From Chitinophagaceae bacterium (GTDB lineage: Bacteria; Bacteroidota; Bacteroidia; Chitinophagales; Chitinophagaceae): a DNA stretch of 64,000 nt. A program made the translations under genes and the position numbers. Of the stretch, positions 54,518-62,665 are shown piece by piece. Positions within the stretch are counted from its first letter, which is position 1. Every line of letters starts with the position of its first letter. The stretch covers positions 198,114 to 262,113 of the forward strand of contig JADJKL010000012.1 in the NCBI GenBank assembly GCA_016706055.1, given 5' to 3'. The notes beneath the pieces are model-generated. The model did not search any database. It was not told the DNA's origin and worked only from the letters and a program-made list of their open reading frames with translations.

Positions 54518-55293
54518 TCAGGCAATTGATGCAGTCTCGTTGAGTTTTTTCAAAAATTTATGCAGTATAGCATTAAATTCATCGGGTACTTCCATCATTG
54601 GAGCATGACCGCATTTATCAATAAAATGCAACTCACTGTTCGGAATCAATTTATTGAATTCCTTTGCTACAAATGGTGGAGTAATTGTATCATTATTTCC
54701 CCAAGCCAATAATGTTGGCTGTTTTATTTGATTAAGTTCTTCTCCCAGATTATTTCTGATAGCACTTTTTGCCAATGCAATAATCTTAATAACCTTAATG
54801 CGGTTATTGGTCATGCTATATACTTCATCCACCAATTCTTTCGTTGCAGTAGCTGGATCGTAAAAAGTTAATTCTGTCTTTTTTCTAATGTACTCGTAGT
54901 CGCCTCTTTTTGGATAACTATCGCCCATACCGTTTTCAAAAGCCCTGAGCTTCCGGTAAGTGTTAATGATTTTATTCTTTCAGGATGCTTCAACGTATGC
55001 ACAAGTGCCACATGGCCGCCTAAAGAATTACCTAATAAATGAATACCGTTATAATCTCTTGTTTCAATAAACTTATGAACATACTTTGCTAATCCGCCAA
55101 CAGAGGTATTCAGAATGTCCATTTCAAGCAAAGGCAATAAAGGCACAACAACTTTATAATGTTGTCTGAAATATTCAACAAGTGATTGAAAATTGCTTAA
55201 TGCACCAAACAAGCCATGAAGCAATACTAATGGTTCTCCTGTACCCTCTTCAATAAACTTGAACTTATCGTGTTGTTTAATTTCGTACTCCAT
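54518..55293 (-). CDS. Alpha/beta hydrolase, frameshifted as sequenced
   Basis: A hydrolase of about 258 residues. The first frame has the oxyanion-hole motif VLLHGLFGALSNFQ and the nucleophile elbow GNSLGGHVAL, then shifts at a run of four A (54938-54941). One more base gives SSGLFENGMGDSYPKRGDYE and joins the second frame, which carries the catalytic Asp region (LAWGNNDTITP) and His (KCGHAPMMEVP). Substrate unknown; it resembles C-C bond hydrolases or esterases. Both frames together give a complete Ser-Asp-His triad, so the break is probably an error. Confidence 0.88.
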
Positions 55294-55498
55294 AGCTGGT
55301 TGTTCTTGGTCGCTTACCGGCTAGCCGGTTGCCTTGGTTGCAAAATAATCGTTTTAAGTAAAGAATCAGCAGATTGCTACGTAAAACAATGCAAATCAGG
55401 GCAAATATAAGCGACAGAGGCTTGTTTTAGTAAGTTCTTTGTGGTGATTTTTTAATTCTATCAAAGTTAATATACAATATCCCTTTTTAATAGAAAAA

Positions 55499-56041
55499 CT
55501 AATTCCTAGATATGTTAGTGGCTACCCCTTCAAAAAAATGTTCTAGTGCTGAAAACATGTCTTTAAACAGCGGCACAACCGACCCAAAACCATTAATTGC
55601 TTTTGGTCCCCAAGGTTGAATAAAAGAGTAAGTAACTGATTTATCAATAGTATCGGGCTTTAATAATTTTAATTGTTCTGCATAAAAAACAAGAACACTA
55701 AATACAGTGATATAGATAGCAGCAAACAATATAATTCCGCCAATTTTATTCAACCAACCCATCATCGCCATCTCTACTGTTTTCTCTATGGCCTTTGCGC
55801 CCAATCGTATCAATAAAATAACTAATAAGAAAACTACTGCGAAAGAAATAACGGGCATCCACTGATTAGAGATGTTCACTGCTTTGCCTAGATAGTCTGC
55901 CATTACAACCGATAATTTCATGGCAGCAGCCAACCCAATAATAACGGCAACTAAAGAAAACAAGCCGATTATTAATCCTCGCTGGTATCCTTTTAATACA
56001 GCGAAAACAATAAGTGCAGCAAATATGATGTCTAACAGCAT
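55499..56041 (-). CDS. CvpA family membrane protein
   Basis: A 180-residue membrane protein with four helices, beginning MLLDIIFAALIVFAVLKGYQ, then RGLIIGLFSLVAVIIGLAAA; the KGYQRGL motif after the first helix is diagnostic for CvpA. CvpA is linked to colicin V production in E. coli and to envelope stress elsewhere. It is 56 bp from the YqeY gene; a gap of about 205 bp with no visible gene lies on the other side, before the hydrolase start at 55293. Confidence 0.88.
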   Translation of the reverse strand: MLLDIIFAALIVFAVLKGYQRGLIIGLFSLVAVIIGLAAAMKLSVVMADYLGKAVNISNQWMPVISFAVVFLLVILLIRLGAKAIEKTVEMAMMGWLNKIGGIILFAAIYITVFSVLVFYAEQLKLLKPDTIDKSVTYSFIQPWGPKAINGFGSVVPLFKDMFSALEHFFEGVATNISRN

Positions 56042-56097
56042 TTATAGGTTTGATAGATAACGACTGATAGCAAAGGATATTACACTATCTCAGTTAA

Positions 56098-56553
56098 TCA
56101 ACTTTTTGATAACAACTCTTTCACGAATGCAGAAATTGTTTTTCCATCTGCTTTACCTGCTAATTCCTTAGTAGCAGCACCCATTACTTTCCCCATATCA
56201 GCTGGTGATGTGGCACCAACTGCTGTTATTATTTTTTCTACTGCTGCTTTTATTTCTTCAGAAGATAGTTGTTTAGGAAGAAATTTTTCGATTACTGCAA
56301 TTTCTTCTTCTTCCTTTTTAGCAAGGTCTGCTCTATTTTGCTGTTGAAATATTTCAAGCGAATCTTTTCTTTGCTTTACCAGTTTCTGCAACAATTTCAT
56401 TTCGTCATCTTCTTTCAATTCTCCACCGGCACCTTCTGCAGTTTTAGCTAATAAAATAGCGGCCTTCACGGCCCGCAGACTTCTTAACGCCGCTTCATCT
56501 TTGGCTATCATGGCTGCTTTCAGGTCTGTCATTATTTTTTGTTCGAGACTCAT
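56098..56553 (-). CDS. GatB/YqeY domain protein
   Basis: A 151-residue helical protein: MSLEQKIMTDLKAAMIAKDE then RSLRAVKAAILLAKTAEG, with the conserved KQRKDSLEIFQQQNRADLAK and VIEKFLPKQLSSEEI segments, ending in GKADGKTISAFVKELL, the tRNA-binding-like tail domain also found in GatB. Stand-alone YqeY proteins have an unclear role in translation. It lies just upstream of cvpA on the same strand. Confidence 0.93.
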   Translation of the reverse strand: MSLEQKIMTDLKAAMIAKDEAALRSLRAVKAAILLAKTAEGAGGELKEDDEMKLLQKLVKQRKDSLEIFQQQNRADLAKKEEEEIAVIEKFLPKQLSSEEIKAAVEKIITAVGATSPADMGKVMGAATKELAGKADGKTISAFVKELLSKS

Positions 56554-56623
56554 ATTATTGAAATTTCATTAGTTAATAATTTGAGATAAGTTGTCGAACA
56601 TCTGGCTTCTTATCTCTTGCTTC

Positions 56624-56974
56624 TTAATCAGCTTTATTTTCTTTTAGTTGTTTTGCTTTAAACTTCTCGTAAAAATCTTGTGCGAACTTTTTCATTTCTT
56701 CTACTTGTTCTGTGTATTTGGTGGCACGGCCATAAGTATCCGCCATTGTCATCATCGTTTGAAAAAAGAAATCAGCCATTTCGTCCACCATCATATCTTT
56801 TGTCCAAAGATCAATTCGCAACGCAGCTTTATCAGCACTGTCCCAGAAAGAGATCATCATCGCTTTTGCATTTTGTACATTCTCTGCACCGGTATCCGTT
56901 GCACTCCAGGAAATGGAACTCGGCACACGGTTTTCATCAGTTACCACATCTATCGTAATAGTAGATTTGTTCAT
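56624..56974 (-). CDS. gldC: Gliding motility protein GldC
   Basis: A 116-residue GldC-family protein: MNKSTITIDVVTDENRVPSS, then the conserved ENVQNAKAMMISFWDSADKA, MMVDEMADFFFQTMMTMADT and EEMKKFAQDFYEKF. GldC is a soluble protein, needed for efficient rather than absolute gliding in Flavobacterium. Promoter TACCTTTG (56996-57003, minus) is 21 nt upstream. Its presence with gldH supports gliding capacity. Confidence 0.9.
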   Translation of the reverse strand: MNKSTITIDVVTDENRVPSSISWSATDTGAENVQNAKAMMISFWDSADKAALRIDLWTKDMMVDEMADFFFQTMMTMADTYGRATKYTEQVEEMKKFAQDFYEKFKAKQLKENKAD

Positions 56975-56995
56975 ACATTAATTTATTAAAGGTGG

Positions 56996-57003
56996 CAAAG
57001 GTA
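56996..57003 (-). promoter_or_regulatory. TACCTTTG promoter element for gldC
   Basis: An exact TAnnTTTG element on the minus strand, 21 nt before ATG 56974, in the 36-bp gap after the glycosyltransferase gene. Confidence 0.5.
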
Positions 57004-57010
57004 AATAAAA

Positions 57011-58135
57011 TCAGCCGATGGCTTTTTCAATGCTCTTCCACAATAGGTTAGCAGTTGTATCCCAACTATAAGCCGCTGATGCTTTTCTGCCTTTTATTAT
57101 CAGGTCATTCCGCAATTTTTCATCTTTATACAATAACATCATTTGTTCGGCAATAGCAGTATGGCTATTGCCATCTACAAAAATGGCGGCATCTTTTACA
57201 ATTTCTTTCAAGGAGTTTGTTTCAGCAGCAATTACAGGCACATCGCATTGCATAGCTTCAATAACCGGCACTGCAAATGTTTCAACGAGTGAAGGGTAAA
57301 TAAATCCATAAGCGGCGCTAACCACATTTACTAATTCAGTTGCAGGCAAATGTTCTATCAGCAAAACATCGCTACGGTATTTATAAGATTGCAAATCTTT
57401 TTTGAATGATTCATACGTTGAAGCCACTCTGCCAGCTAAAATTAATTTCATACCTGTTTGCTGCCGTTTTTTAAAGACTGAAAAAGCTTTTAACAGATTC
57501 ATCAGGTTTTTATCCGCATCAATTAAACCGCTATAAATAAAATATTCCTTTCCCTCAGTGTATTTGTTTTTTATTGCAATCTTATCATCCGTTAAAAGTG
57601 GCTGATACAACTTACTTACTCCGCTGTGCACTACATCAATTGTAGAAGCATCGACAGCAAATTTTTCAATTAGTTCCTGTTTTAAAAATGTGGTAATGGT
57701 TACTATTGAATTTGCTTTGCTCAAAAACTTTGGTGTTGATTTTTTTAACCAGGCTGCATGTGATTTTTTTATATACAGCGGTTGGTTCAAAAAAGCCAGA
57801 TCATGCACCACAATACATTGCGGAGTTTTTGTTTTTAATGAACAAAACCCGTCTGGTGAAACAAAAACATCTGCTTTGTATTTCTTTAAAATAGCGGGGA
57901 TTTTTATATCATACCAATACTTCCACAGCAAAGGATATTTTACTATTGGTCCTGCAAGAACAGGAGTAATGTTTTCGCTGGTAATAAATGCTTCATCAAA
58001 TGGTTGATCAAAGATGAAAATAAACTCATGCTCAAGATGCTGTTTGGCTATCCTTGTAAAAGTTTCATAGATAAAATTACCATTGCCTTCCAACTGACCA
58101 GAAAGCATAAACCTCGTATTAATCGCAATAATCAT
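57011..58135 (-). CDS. Glycosyltransferase (GT4 family)
   Basis: A 374-residue GT-B glycosyltransferase. ATG 58135 (MIIAINTRFMLSGQLEGNGN) is the start; an earlier TTG at 58147 lies inside the promoter element TACCTTTG (58145-58152, minus). The C-terminal domain has FIYSGLIDADKNLMNLLKAF, LAGRVAS, LPATELVNVVSAAYGFIYPS and the E-x7-E-like EAMQCDVPVIAAETNSLKEI motif of GT4 enzymes. Likely makes a surface polysaccharide or glycolipid; the acceptor is unknown. Confidence 0.88.
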   Translation of the reverse strand: MIIAINTRFMLSGQLEGNGNFIYETFTRIAKQHLEHEFIFIFDQPFDEAFITSENITPVLAGPIVKYPLLWKYWYDIKIPAILKKYKADVFVSPDGFCSLKTKTPQCIVVHDLAFLNQPLYIKKSHAAWLKKSTPKFLSKANSIVTITTFLKQELIEKFAVDASTIDVVHSGVSKLYQPLLTDDKIAIKNKYTEGKEYFIYSGLIDADKNLMNLLKAFSVFKKRQQTGMKLILAGRVASTYESFKKDLQSYKYRSDVLLIEHLPATELVNVVSAAYGFIYPSLVETFAVPVIEAMQCDVPVIAAETNSLKEIVKDAAIFVDGNSHTAIAEQMMLLYKDEKLRNDLIIKGRKASAAYSWDTTANLLWKSIEKAIG

Positions 58136-58144
58136 GAATGGCAG

Positions 58145-58152
58145 CAAAGGTA
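58145..58152 (-). promoter_or_regulatory. TACCTTTG promoter element for the glycosyltransferase
   Basis: An exact TAnnTTTG element followed by CTGCCATTC and ATG 58135. It overlaps a spurious TTG start at 58147. Confidence 0.6.
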
Positions 58153-58389
58153 TTACTTGTAATAACTACTGCGTAATTCATCTTTCATAAAAACAAGCTG
58201 CATAAAAACTATTTCAAATTCTACGGCATCGATTTACTATCGCTTCAATGGACAATTAAACATGCATTATTACTGTGGATATTCATTAATTACCGCTTTT
58301 AAAAACGGTCACTTATACAATTGTATACTATATATAACGACACTACTTTTATACCGCTAACAACTAAGAGTAATCCAAAACCAAAAACT

Positions 58390-59592
58390 ATGAAAAATAT
58401 TTACTTACGCATTTTCAAAGGGGTTCTCTTTTTCTCTTTGCAGCTAACTAGCTTCAATACTGTAAAAGCCCAATGTCCTTACGGTTTTCCTTCGGGGCAA
58501 GTAGCTTACGATACAACTATTGCAACTCCACCGGGTATTAATACATTATTAGTAAAATTTCCACAGGCAGATCCTTATGATGGTTTGCTTACCTGCTTAC
58601 GATTATGTATTTCCATTACAGGTGTTGTAGATTCAGTAAGTGTGGAAAATAATTCAGCTTCGGCGCAAACAGCTGATATTTATTATATCCGTACCGACCA
58701 GATTACCGGGCCAGGCCTTAGTGCATCGCTTACTAATACTATCAATCATCATTATGGACCTTATGCACTCGGTCCTTCTACTGCGCCATTAGGTTCAGGG
58801 CCAGATTTTGTTGCTATTTCAAAAGACACATTATTGAATGCCGTAACCACTTGTGCCATTATTACCAACTCTGATTCTCTTTTCCAGTTTTATGGGCATG
58901 ATAGTGTTACTTATCAGTATGACATTACTGCCTTTACCAATGTAACCTGCACTGGTGGTAATTATAACAGCACAGTGGCCACATCTGCATTAGTACGTTT
59001 TCGTTTTGAATACTGTACCTGTCCGGGTTTGATCTTGCCTTTAAATGTCAAAAGCTTTCGCATTGATAAAGTAGCAGAGAACAAAGCCTCTTTAGTTTGG
59101 TCCGAGTTACAAACACAAGAAACACCGGAATTTCATTACGAAGTAGAAATGAGCCGAGATGGTACTCATTTTACATCGCAAGGAAGAGTAAATGGCTCAA
59201 ATGAAATAAATGTTCCATATAAGTTTGCTTTTATAGCCAGACAACAGGGAGAAGGAGTGTATTATTTCAGAATAAGACAGGTTTATGCAAGTGGTTACAG
59301 TCGTTTTTCAGATGTACGTACTGTTACGCTGAAAAATTCCTCTTCATCCAATTTTATTCTGTTTCCAAATCCATCAAATGGCATTATTGGTATCAAATTT
59401 GATAATATTCAGGGCGAAAAAAAGATAATAGAAATCTTTAATTCGCAGGCACAAAAAGTAGTGAGCAAAGAAATTGAGGCAACTGGCTCTTTTTATCAGT
59501 TGGCAACATCGTTACAAAAAGGGATGTATTGGGTTAGGGTAACCGATGTAACGAGCCACTTATATAGTGTCAATCAACTTTTCATTAAATGA
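58390..59592 (+). CDS. T9SS type A sorting-domain protein
   Basis: A 400-residue secreted protein. ATG 58390 gives a signal peptide (MKNIYLRIFKGVLFFSLQLT); an earlier ATG or frame to 58321 adds an implausible leader. The middle, with several Cys pairs (CICTCP-type TCTGGN, FEYCTCPG), is unrecognised; a fibronectin-like segment (LPLNVKSFRIDKVAENKASL) follows, then a C-terminal type A sorting domain (NFILFPNPSNGIIGIKFDNI; LQKGMYWVRVTDV). It would be exported by the type IX system and surface-attached or released. Substrate unknown. Confidence 0.85.
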   Translation: MKNIYLRIFKGVLFFSLQLTSFNTVKAQCPYGFPSGQVAYDTTIATPPGINTLLVKFPQADPYDGLLTCLRLCISITGVVDSVSVENNSASAQTADIYYIRTDQITGPGLSASLTNTINHHYGPYALGPSTAPLGSGPDFVAISKDTLLNAVTTCAIITNSDSLFQFYGHDSVTYQYDITAFTNVTCTGGNYNSTVATSALVRFRFEYCTCPGLILPLNVKSFRIDKVAENKASLVWSELQTQETPEFHYEVEMSRDGTHFTSQGRVNGSNEINVPYKFAFIARQQGEGVYYFRIRQVYASGYSRFSDVRTVTLKNSSSSNFILFPNPSNGIIGIKFDNIQGEKKIIEIFNSQAQKVVSKEIEATGSFYQLATSLQKGMYWVRVTDVTSHLYSVNQLFIK

Positions 59593-59624
59593 CCTCTTAG
59601 GTGGAAGAGGATGGTGGCTTGTAA

Positions 59625-59656
59625 AAGGGGTCTTATCCAAGACCCCTTTCTTTTTT
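59625..59656 (+). terminator. Terminator after the T9SS protein gene
   Basis: AAGGGGTCTT (59625-59634) and AAGACCCCTT (59639-59648), loop of four, then a T-rich tail (TCTTTTTT), 33 bp after the stop. Confidence 0.9.
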
Positions 59657-59830
59657 CGGTAAACGGAACTCTGTTCCGTTCTTTTCTGATAAACTTAACG
59701 GAGTTCGGTTCTCCGACTTGTAAACTGAACAGAGTTCTGTTTCTCCTTGACGAAAGGAACTCCCTTCGGCTTTTTTCGGCAAACTGAACAGCATTCAGTT
59801 CACCGACTTGTAAACTAAACAACTCTTCAT
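59657..59830. repeat. Array of short stem-loops and direct repeats
   Basis: Successive hairpins include AACGGAAC/GTTCCGTT (59662-59680), CGGAG/CTCCG (59699-59715), GAACAGAGTTC near 59726, and AACTGAA/TTCAGTT (59782-59800). CGACTTGTAAACT occurs twice (59714-59726 and 59804-59816). A minus-strand frame across it (59574-59849) encodes the repeated peptide LFSLQVGE, but it looks like translated repeat DNA, not a gene. Confidence 0.6.
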
Positions 59831-59838
59831 TACATTTG
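59831..59838 (+). promoter_or_regulatory. TACATTTG promoter element for the DUF4290 gene
   Basis: An exact TAnnTTTG element with five bases (CCTAT) before ATG 59844; predicted leaderless or near-leaderless transcript. Confidence 0.55.
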
Positions 59839-59843
59839 CCTAT

Positions 59844-60569
59844 ATGCAAGATTTAGACAACATGGAGTACAACACTACTCGGAATCATTTAACGATGAAA
59901 GAGTATGGTCGTCATGTACAAAAAATGGTAGAACACATCATGACCATCGAAGACCCGGAACGTCGGCAGCGCAATGCAAATGCTGTTATTGAGTTGATGG
60001 GTTTTTTAAACCCTCATCTTAAAAATGTAGAAGATTTCCGGCACAAGCTGTGGGATCATCTTTTCTTAATATCTGATTTTACGTTAGATGTAAAATCACC
60101 TTATCCTATCCCAACTAGGGAAACACTGAAGGCAAAGCCAGATCCGCTTCCTTACCCAAGCAGTAATCCTAAATTTTCGCATCTTGGCAAAAACCTTGAA
60201 GTGATAATTGACAAAGCATTAAATGAACAGGATCCTGATAAAAAAATGGGTCTTTCCAATGCCATTGCTTACTATATGAAGCTAGCTTACAACAACTGGC
60301 ATCATGAAATAGTGCATGATGATGCTATACAAAGCGAATTAAACGTTATTACAAAAGGGCAACTTACTTTCACCAACACACCATATGTAAAAGCTTTCCG
60401 TCCACAGCAAGAAACCCGTGGTGGTAGTGGTCGTAGAGATAATAGAGGCGGTAGCAGAGATAATAGAGGTGGCGGTAGAGATAACAGAGGCGGTAGCAGA
60501 GATTCAAGAGGTGGCGGCAGAGACCCAAGAGGTGGCGGTGGTGGAGGATATAAGAAGAAAAGATATTAA
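59844..60569 (+). CDS. DUF4290 protein with C-terminal RGG repeats
   Basis: A 241-residue protein. Residues about 1-185 are the DUF4290 domain (LTMKEYGRHVQKMVEHIMTI; RHKLWDHLFLISDFTLDVKS), a Bacteroidota-specific domain of unknown function. The last 50 residues are Arg/Gly/Asp-rich, with repeated GGSRD, NRGGGRD and RGGG units ending YKKKRY, like RNA-binding RGG tails, and are encoded by degenerate tandem DNA (about 60415-60550). It may bind RNA or DNA. It is upstream of murA, as in many relatives, with a terminator between. Confidence 0.82.
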   Translation: MQDLDNMEYNTTRNHLTMKEYGRHVQKMVEHIMTIEDPERRQRNANAVIELMGFLNPHLKNVEDFRHKLWDHLFLISDFTLDVKSPYPIPTRETLKAKPDPLPYPSSNPKFSHLGKNLEVIIDKALNEQDPDKKMGLSNAIAYYMKLAYNNWHHEIVHDDAIQSELNVITKGQLTFTNTPYVKAFRPQQETRGGSGRRDNRGGSRDNRGGGRDNRGGSRDSRGGGRDPRGGGGGGYKKKRY

Positions 60570-60622
60570 TCTGATTAGCCAATTCGTTGATTAGTTAATT
60601 GGTTAATTTGAAATATGTTTAG

Positions 60623-60656
60623 TGGTTGACCGGCTCTTCGGTCAGCCATTTTTTTT
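60623..60656 (+). terminator. Terminator after the DUF4290 gene
   Basis: TGGTTGACCG (60623-60632), loop GCTCTT, CGGTCAGCCA (60639-60648), then eight or more T. Confidence 0.88.
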
Positions 60657-60738
60657 AGAATAAAGGCTGCTCAATTGTTTTACTTTGCATTGTAGGCTCA
60701 GTAACTACTTCACTGTTTAACTAGTTAACAAAATCAAC

Positions 60739-62040
60739 ATGCATTCATTCGAAGTAAGAGGTGGTAAAAAATTACAAGGCGAAATAATTCCGCAGGGAGC
60801 TAAGAACGAAGCCTTGCAGATTATTAGTGCGGTATTGCTTACATCAGAAGAAGTTACTATTAATAATATTCCCGACATCATCGATGTAAATCTATTGATT
60901 GAATTGTTGGGAGAAATGAATGTAAAAATAAATCGCACCAGCCGCAGCAGTTGCACTTTCAAGGCAGACGATGTAAATATTGATTACTTACACAGCGAAG
61001 CATTTAAAAAGAAAAGTGGAAAGCTTCGTGGCTCCGTAATGTTTGCAGGACCGATGCTGGCAAGGTTTAAAAAAGCATTTATACCAAAACCCGGTGGCGA
61101 TAAAATAGGAAGGCGCCGATTAGACACACATATTATCGGTTTCGAAAAACTGGGTGCCACTTACACATATCATGATGATGGCTTTTTTCATCTGGAAGGA
61201 AATAAACTAAAAAGCACTTCCTTATTATTAGACGAACCTTCTGTTACCGGCACAGCTAATATTGTAATGGCAGCATCTATGGCATCTGGTGTTACAACCA
61301 TTTACAATGCAGCTTGCGAACCTTACATTCAGCAACTATGCAGAATGATAAATGCCATGGGTGGAAAGATAAATGGCATTAGTAGCAATTTGCTTACTAT
61401 CGAAGGTGTAGATTATCTCGGCGGCACTACGCATACTATGTTACCAGATATGATTGAAGTAGGATCATTCATCGGTCTTGCTGCCATGACGCAAAGCGAT
61501 ATTACCATTAAAGGTGCAGGCATCAATCATCTTGGCATCATACCAGAAAAATTTCAGCAGCTTGGTATACAAATGAATTTTACTGGAGATGATATTCATA
61601 TACCAGCACAAGAGAGTTATGAAATACAAACTTTCCTTGATGGTTCGGTAATGACTATTTACGATCATCCATGGCCAGGCTTTACTCCAGACTTATTAAG
61701 TATCGTTCTCGTTACAGCTATACAAGCCAAAGGTTCTATACTCATTCATCAGAAAATGTTTGAGAGCCGTTTATTCTTTGTAGATAAACTAATTGATATG
61801 GGTGCAAGAATTGTACTCTGCGATCCGCACCGTGCAGTAGTAATTGGTTTGGAAAGAGAACAAATGCTCCGCGGCATTACCATGAGTTCTCCCGACATCC
61901 GTGCAGGTGTGGCATTATTAATAGCAGCATTGAGTGCCGAAGGAAAAAGCATTATACAAAATATTGAACAGATAGACCGTGGCTATCAGGATATTGACGG
62001 ACGATTAAAACTATTAGGTGCAGATATAAAAAGAATTTAA
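60739..62040 (+). CDS. murA: UDP-N-acetylglucosamine 1-carboxyvinyltransferase (MurA) with Asp at the Cys115 position
   Basis: The 433-residue enzyme of the first committed step of peptidoglycan synthesis, joining enolpyruvate to UDP-GlcNAc. The N-terminal Lys/Asn motif GAKNEALQIISA and the C-terminal EPSP-like fold are clear (GSVMFAGPMLARFKKAF; DIRAGVALLIAALSAEGKS). The loop usually GGCxIGxRPVD reads GGDKIGRRRLD (D121 replaces Cys115). That Cys is fosfomycin's target in E. coli, and Asp forms in Mycobacterium and Chlamydia are fosfomycin-resistant. It precedes a GNAT gene by 7 bp. Confidence 0.96.
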   Translation: MHSFEVRGGKKLQGEIIPQGAKNEALQIISAVLLTSEEVTINNIPDIIDVNLLIELLGEMNVKINRTSRSSCTFKADDVNIDYLHSEAFKKKSGKLRGSVMFAGPMLARFKKAFIPKPGGDKIGRRRLDTHIIGFEKLGATYTYHDDGFFHLEGNKLKSTSLLLDEPSVTGTANIVMAASMASGVTTIYNAACEPYIQQLCRMINAMGGKINGISSNLLTIEGVDYLGGTTHTMLPDMIEVGSFIGLAAMTQSDITIKGAGINHLGIIPEKFQQLGIQMNFTGDDIHIPAQESYEIQTFLDGSVMTIYDHPWPGFTPDLLSIVLVTAIQAKGSILIHQKMFESRLFFVDKLIDMGARIVLCDPHRAVVIGLEREQMLRGITMSSPDIRAGVALLIAALSAEGKSIIQNIEQIDRGYQDIDGRLKLLGADIKRI

Positions 62041-62047
62041 GCAGCTT

Positions 62048-62647
62048 ATGCAAATAGACATTTTTCAACAGCAACCTGTTCTCGAAAACGAAAGGGTATT
62101 GCTGCGCCCCATAGAAGAAAGTGACTTTGAAAATCTTTTACCATTTTCATTGAACGAACCCGAAACCTGGTTTTATGGTTTAGTAACTGCCGCTGGCGAA
62201 GAAAATTTAAAAAGCTATTTAGCCAACGCTGTAAAAAACAGAAACGATAAAAAAGAATATCCCTTTATCGTTTACGATAAAAAAGCAAAAGCCTATGCAG
62301 GCAGCACTCGGTTTTATGACATTAATACCATAAACATTACTTCGCAGTTAGGTTTTACCTGGTATGGAAAAGCCTTTCAACGCACCGGGCTCAACAGACA
62401 TTGCAAATTATTACTCCTCACTTTTGCATTCGAGGTGTGGGGTTTAGAACGATTAGAATTTAGAGCCGATGCAAAAAACACTCCCAGCATTAATGCCATG
62501 AAAGCTATTGGCTGCATAGAAGAAGGAATTTTTCGCAACCATATGCCTACTACACAAGGCGGCCGCCGAGATAGTATTGTACTCAGTATTTTAAAAGATG
62601 AATGGTTTGGCGGAGTAAAGGAACGGCTTGAACAAAAGACTCGTTAA
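62048..62647 (+). CDS. GNAT family N-acetyltransferase (RimJ/RimL type)
   Basis: A 199-residue acetyltransferase: RVLLRPIEESDFENLLPFSL at the start, SQLGFTWYGKAFQRTGLNRH as the acetyl-CoA motif A region (about residues 98-117), LLLTFAFEVWGLERLEFRAD, then NTPSINAMKAIGCIEEGIFR. This matches RimJ/RimL-like enzymes that acetylate ribosomal proteins or small amines. It begins 7 bp after murA and probably shares its transcript. Confidence 0.88.
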   Translation: MQIDIFQQQPVLENERVLLRPIEESDFENLLPFSLNEPETWFYGLVTAAGEENLKSYLANAVKNRNDKKEYPFIVYDKKAKAYAGSTRFYDINTINITSQLGFTWYGKAFQRTGLNRHCKLLLLTFAFEVWGLERLEFRADAKNTPSINAMKAIGCIEEGIFRNHMPTTQGGRRDSIVLSILKDEWFGGVKERLEQKTR

Positions 62648-62665
62648 ATTTTGTAAATTACTGTT

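Noticed and set aside
59574..59849. Minus-strand 91-residue open frame
   Set aside because: It lies across a terminator, a hairpin array and the start of the DUF4290 gene, and its repeated peptide reflects DNA repeats.
60370..60582. Minus-strand Tyr/Leu-rich frame opposite the RGG tail
   Set aside because: It is the antisense reading of the tandem repeat of the DUF4290 gene.
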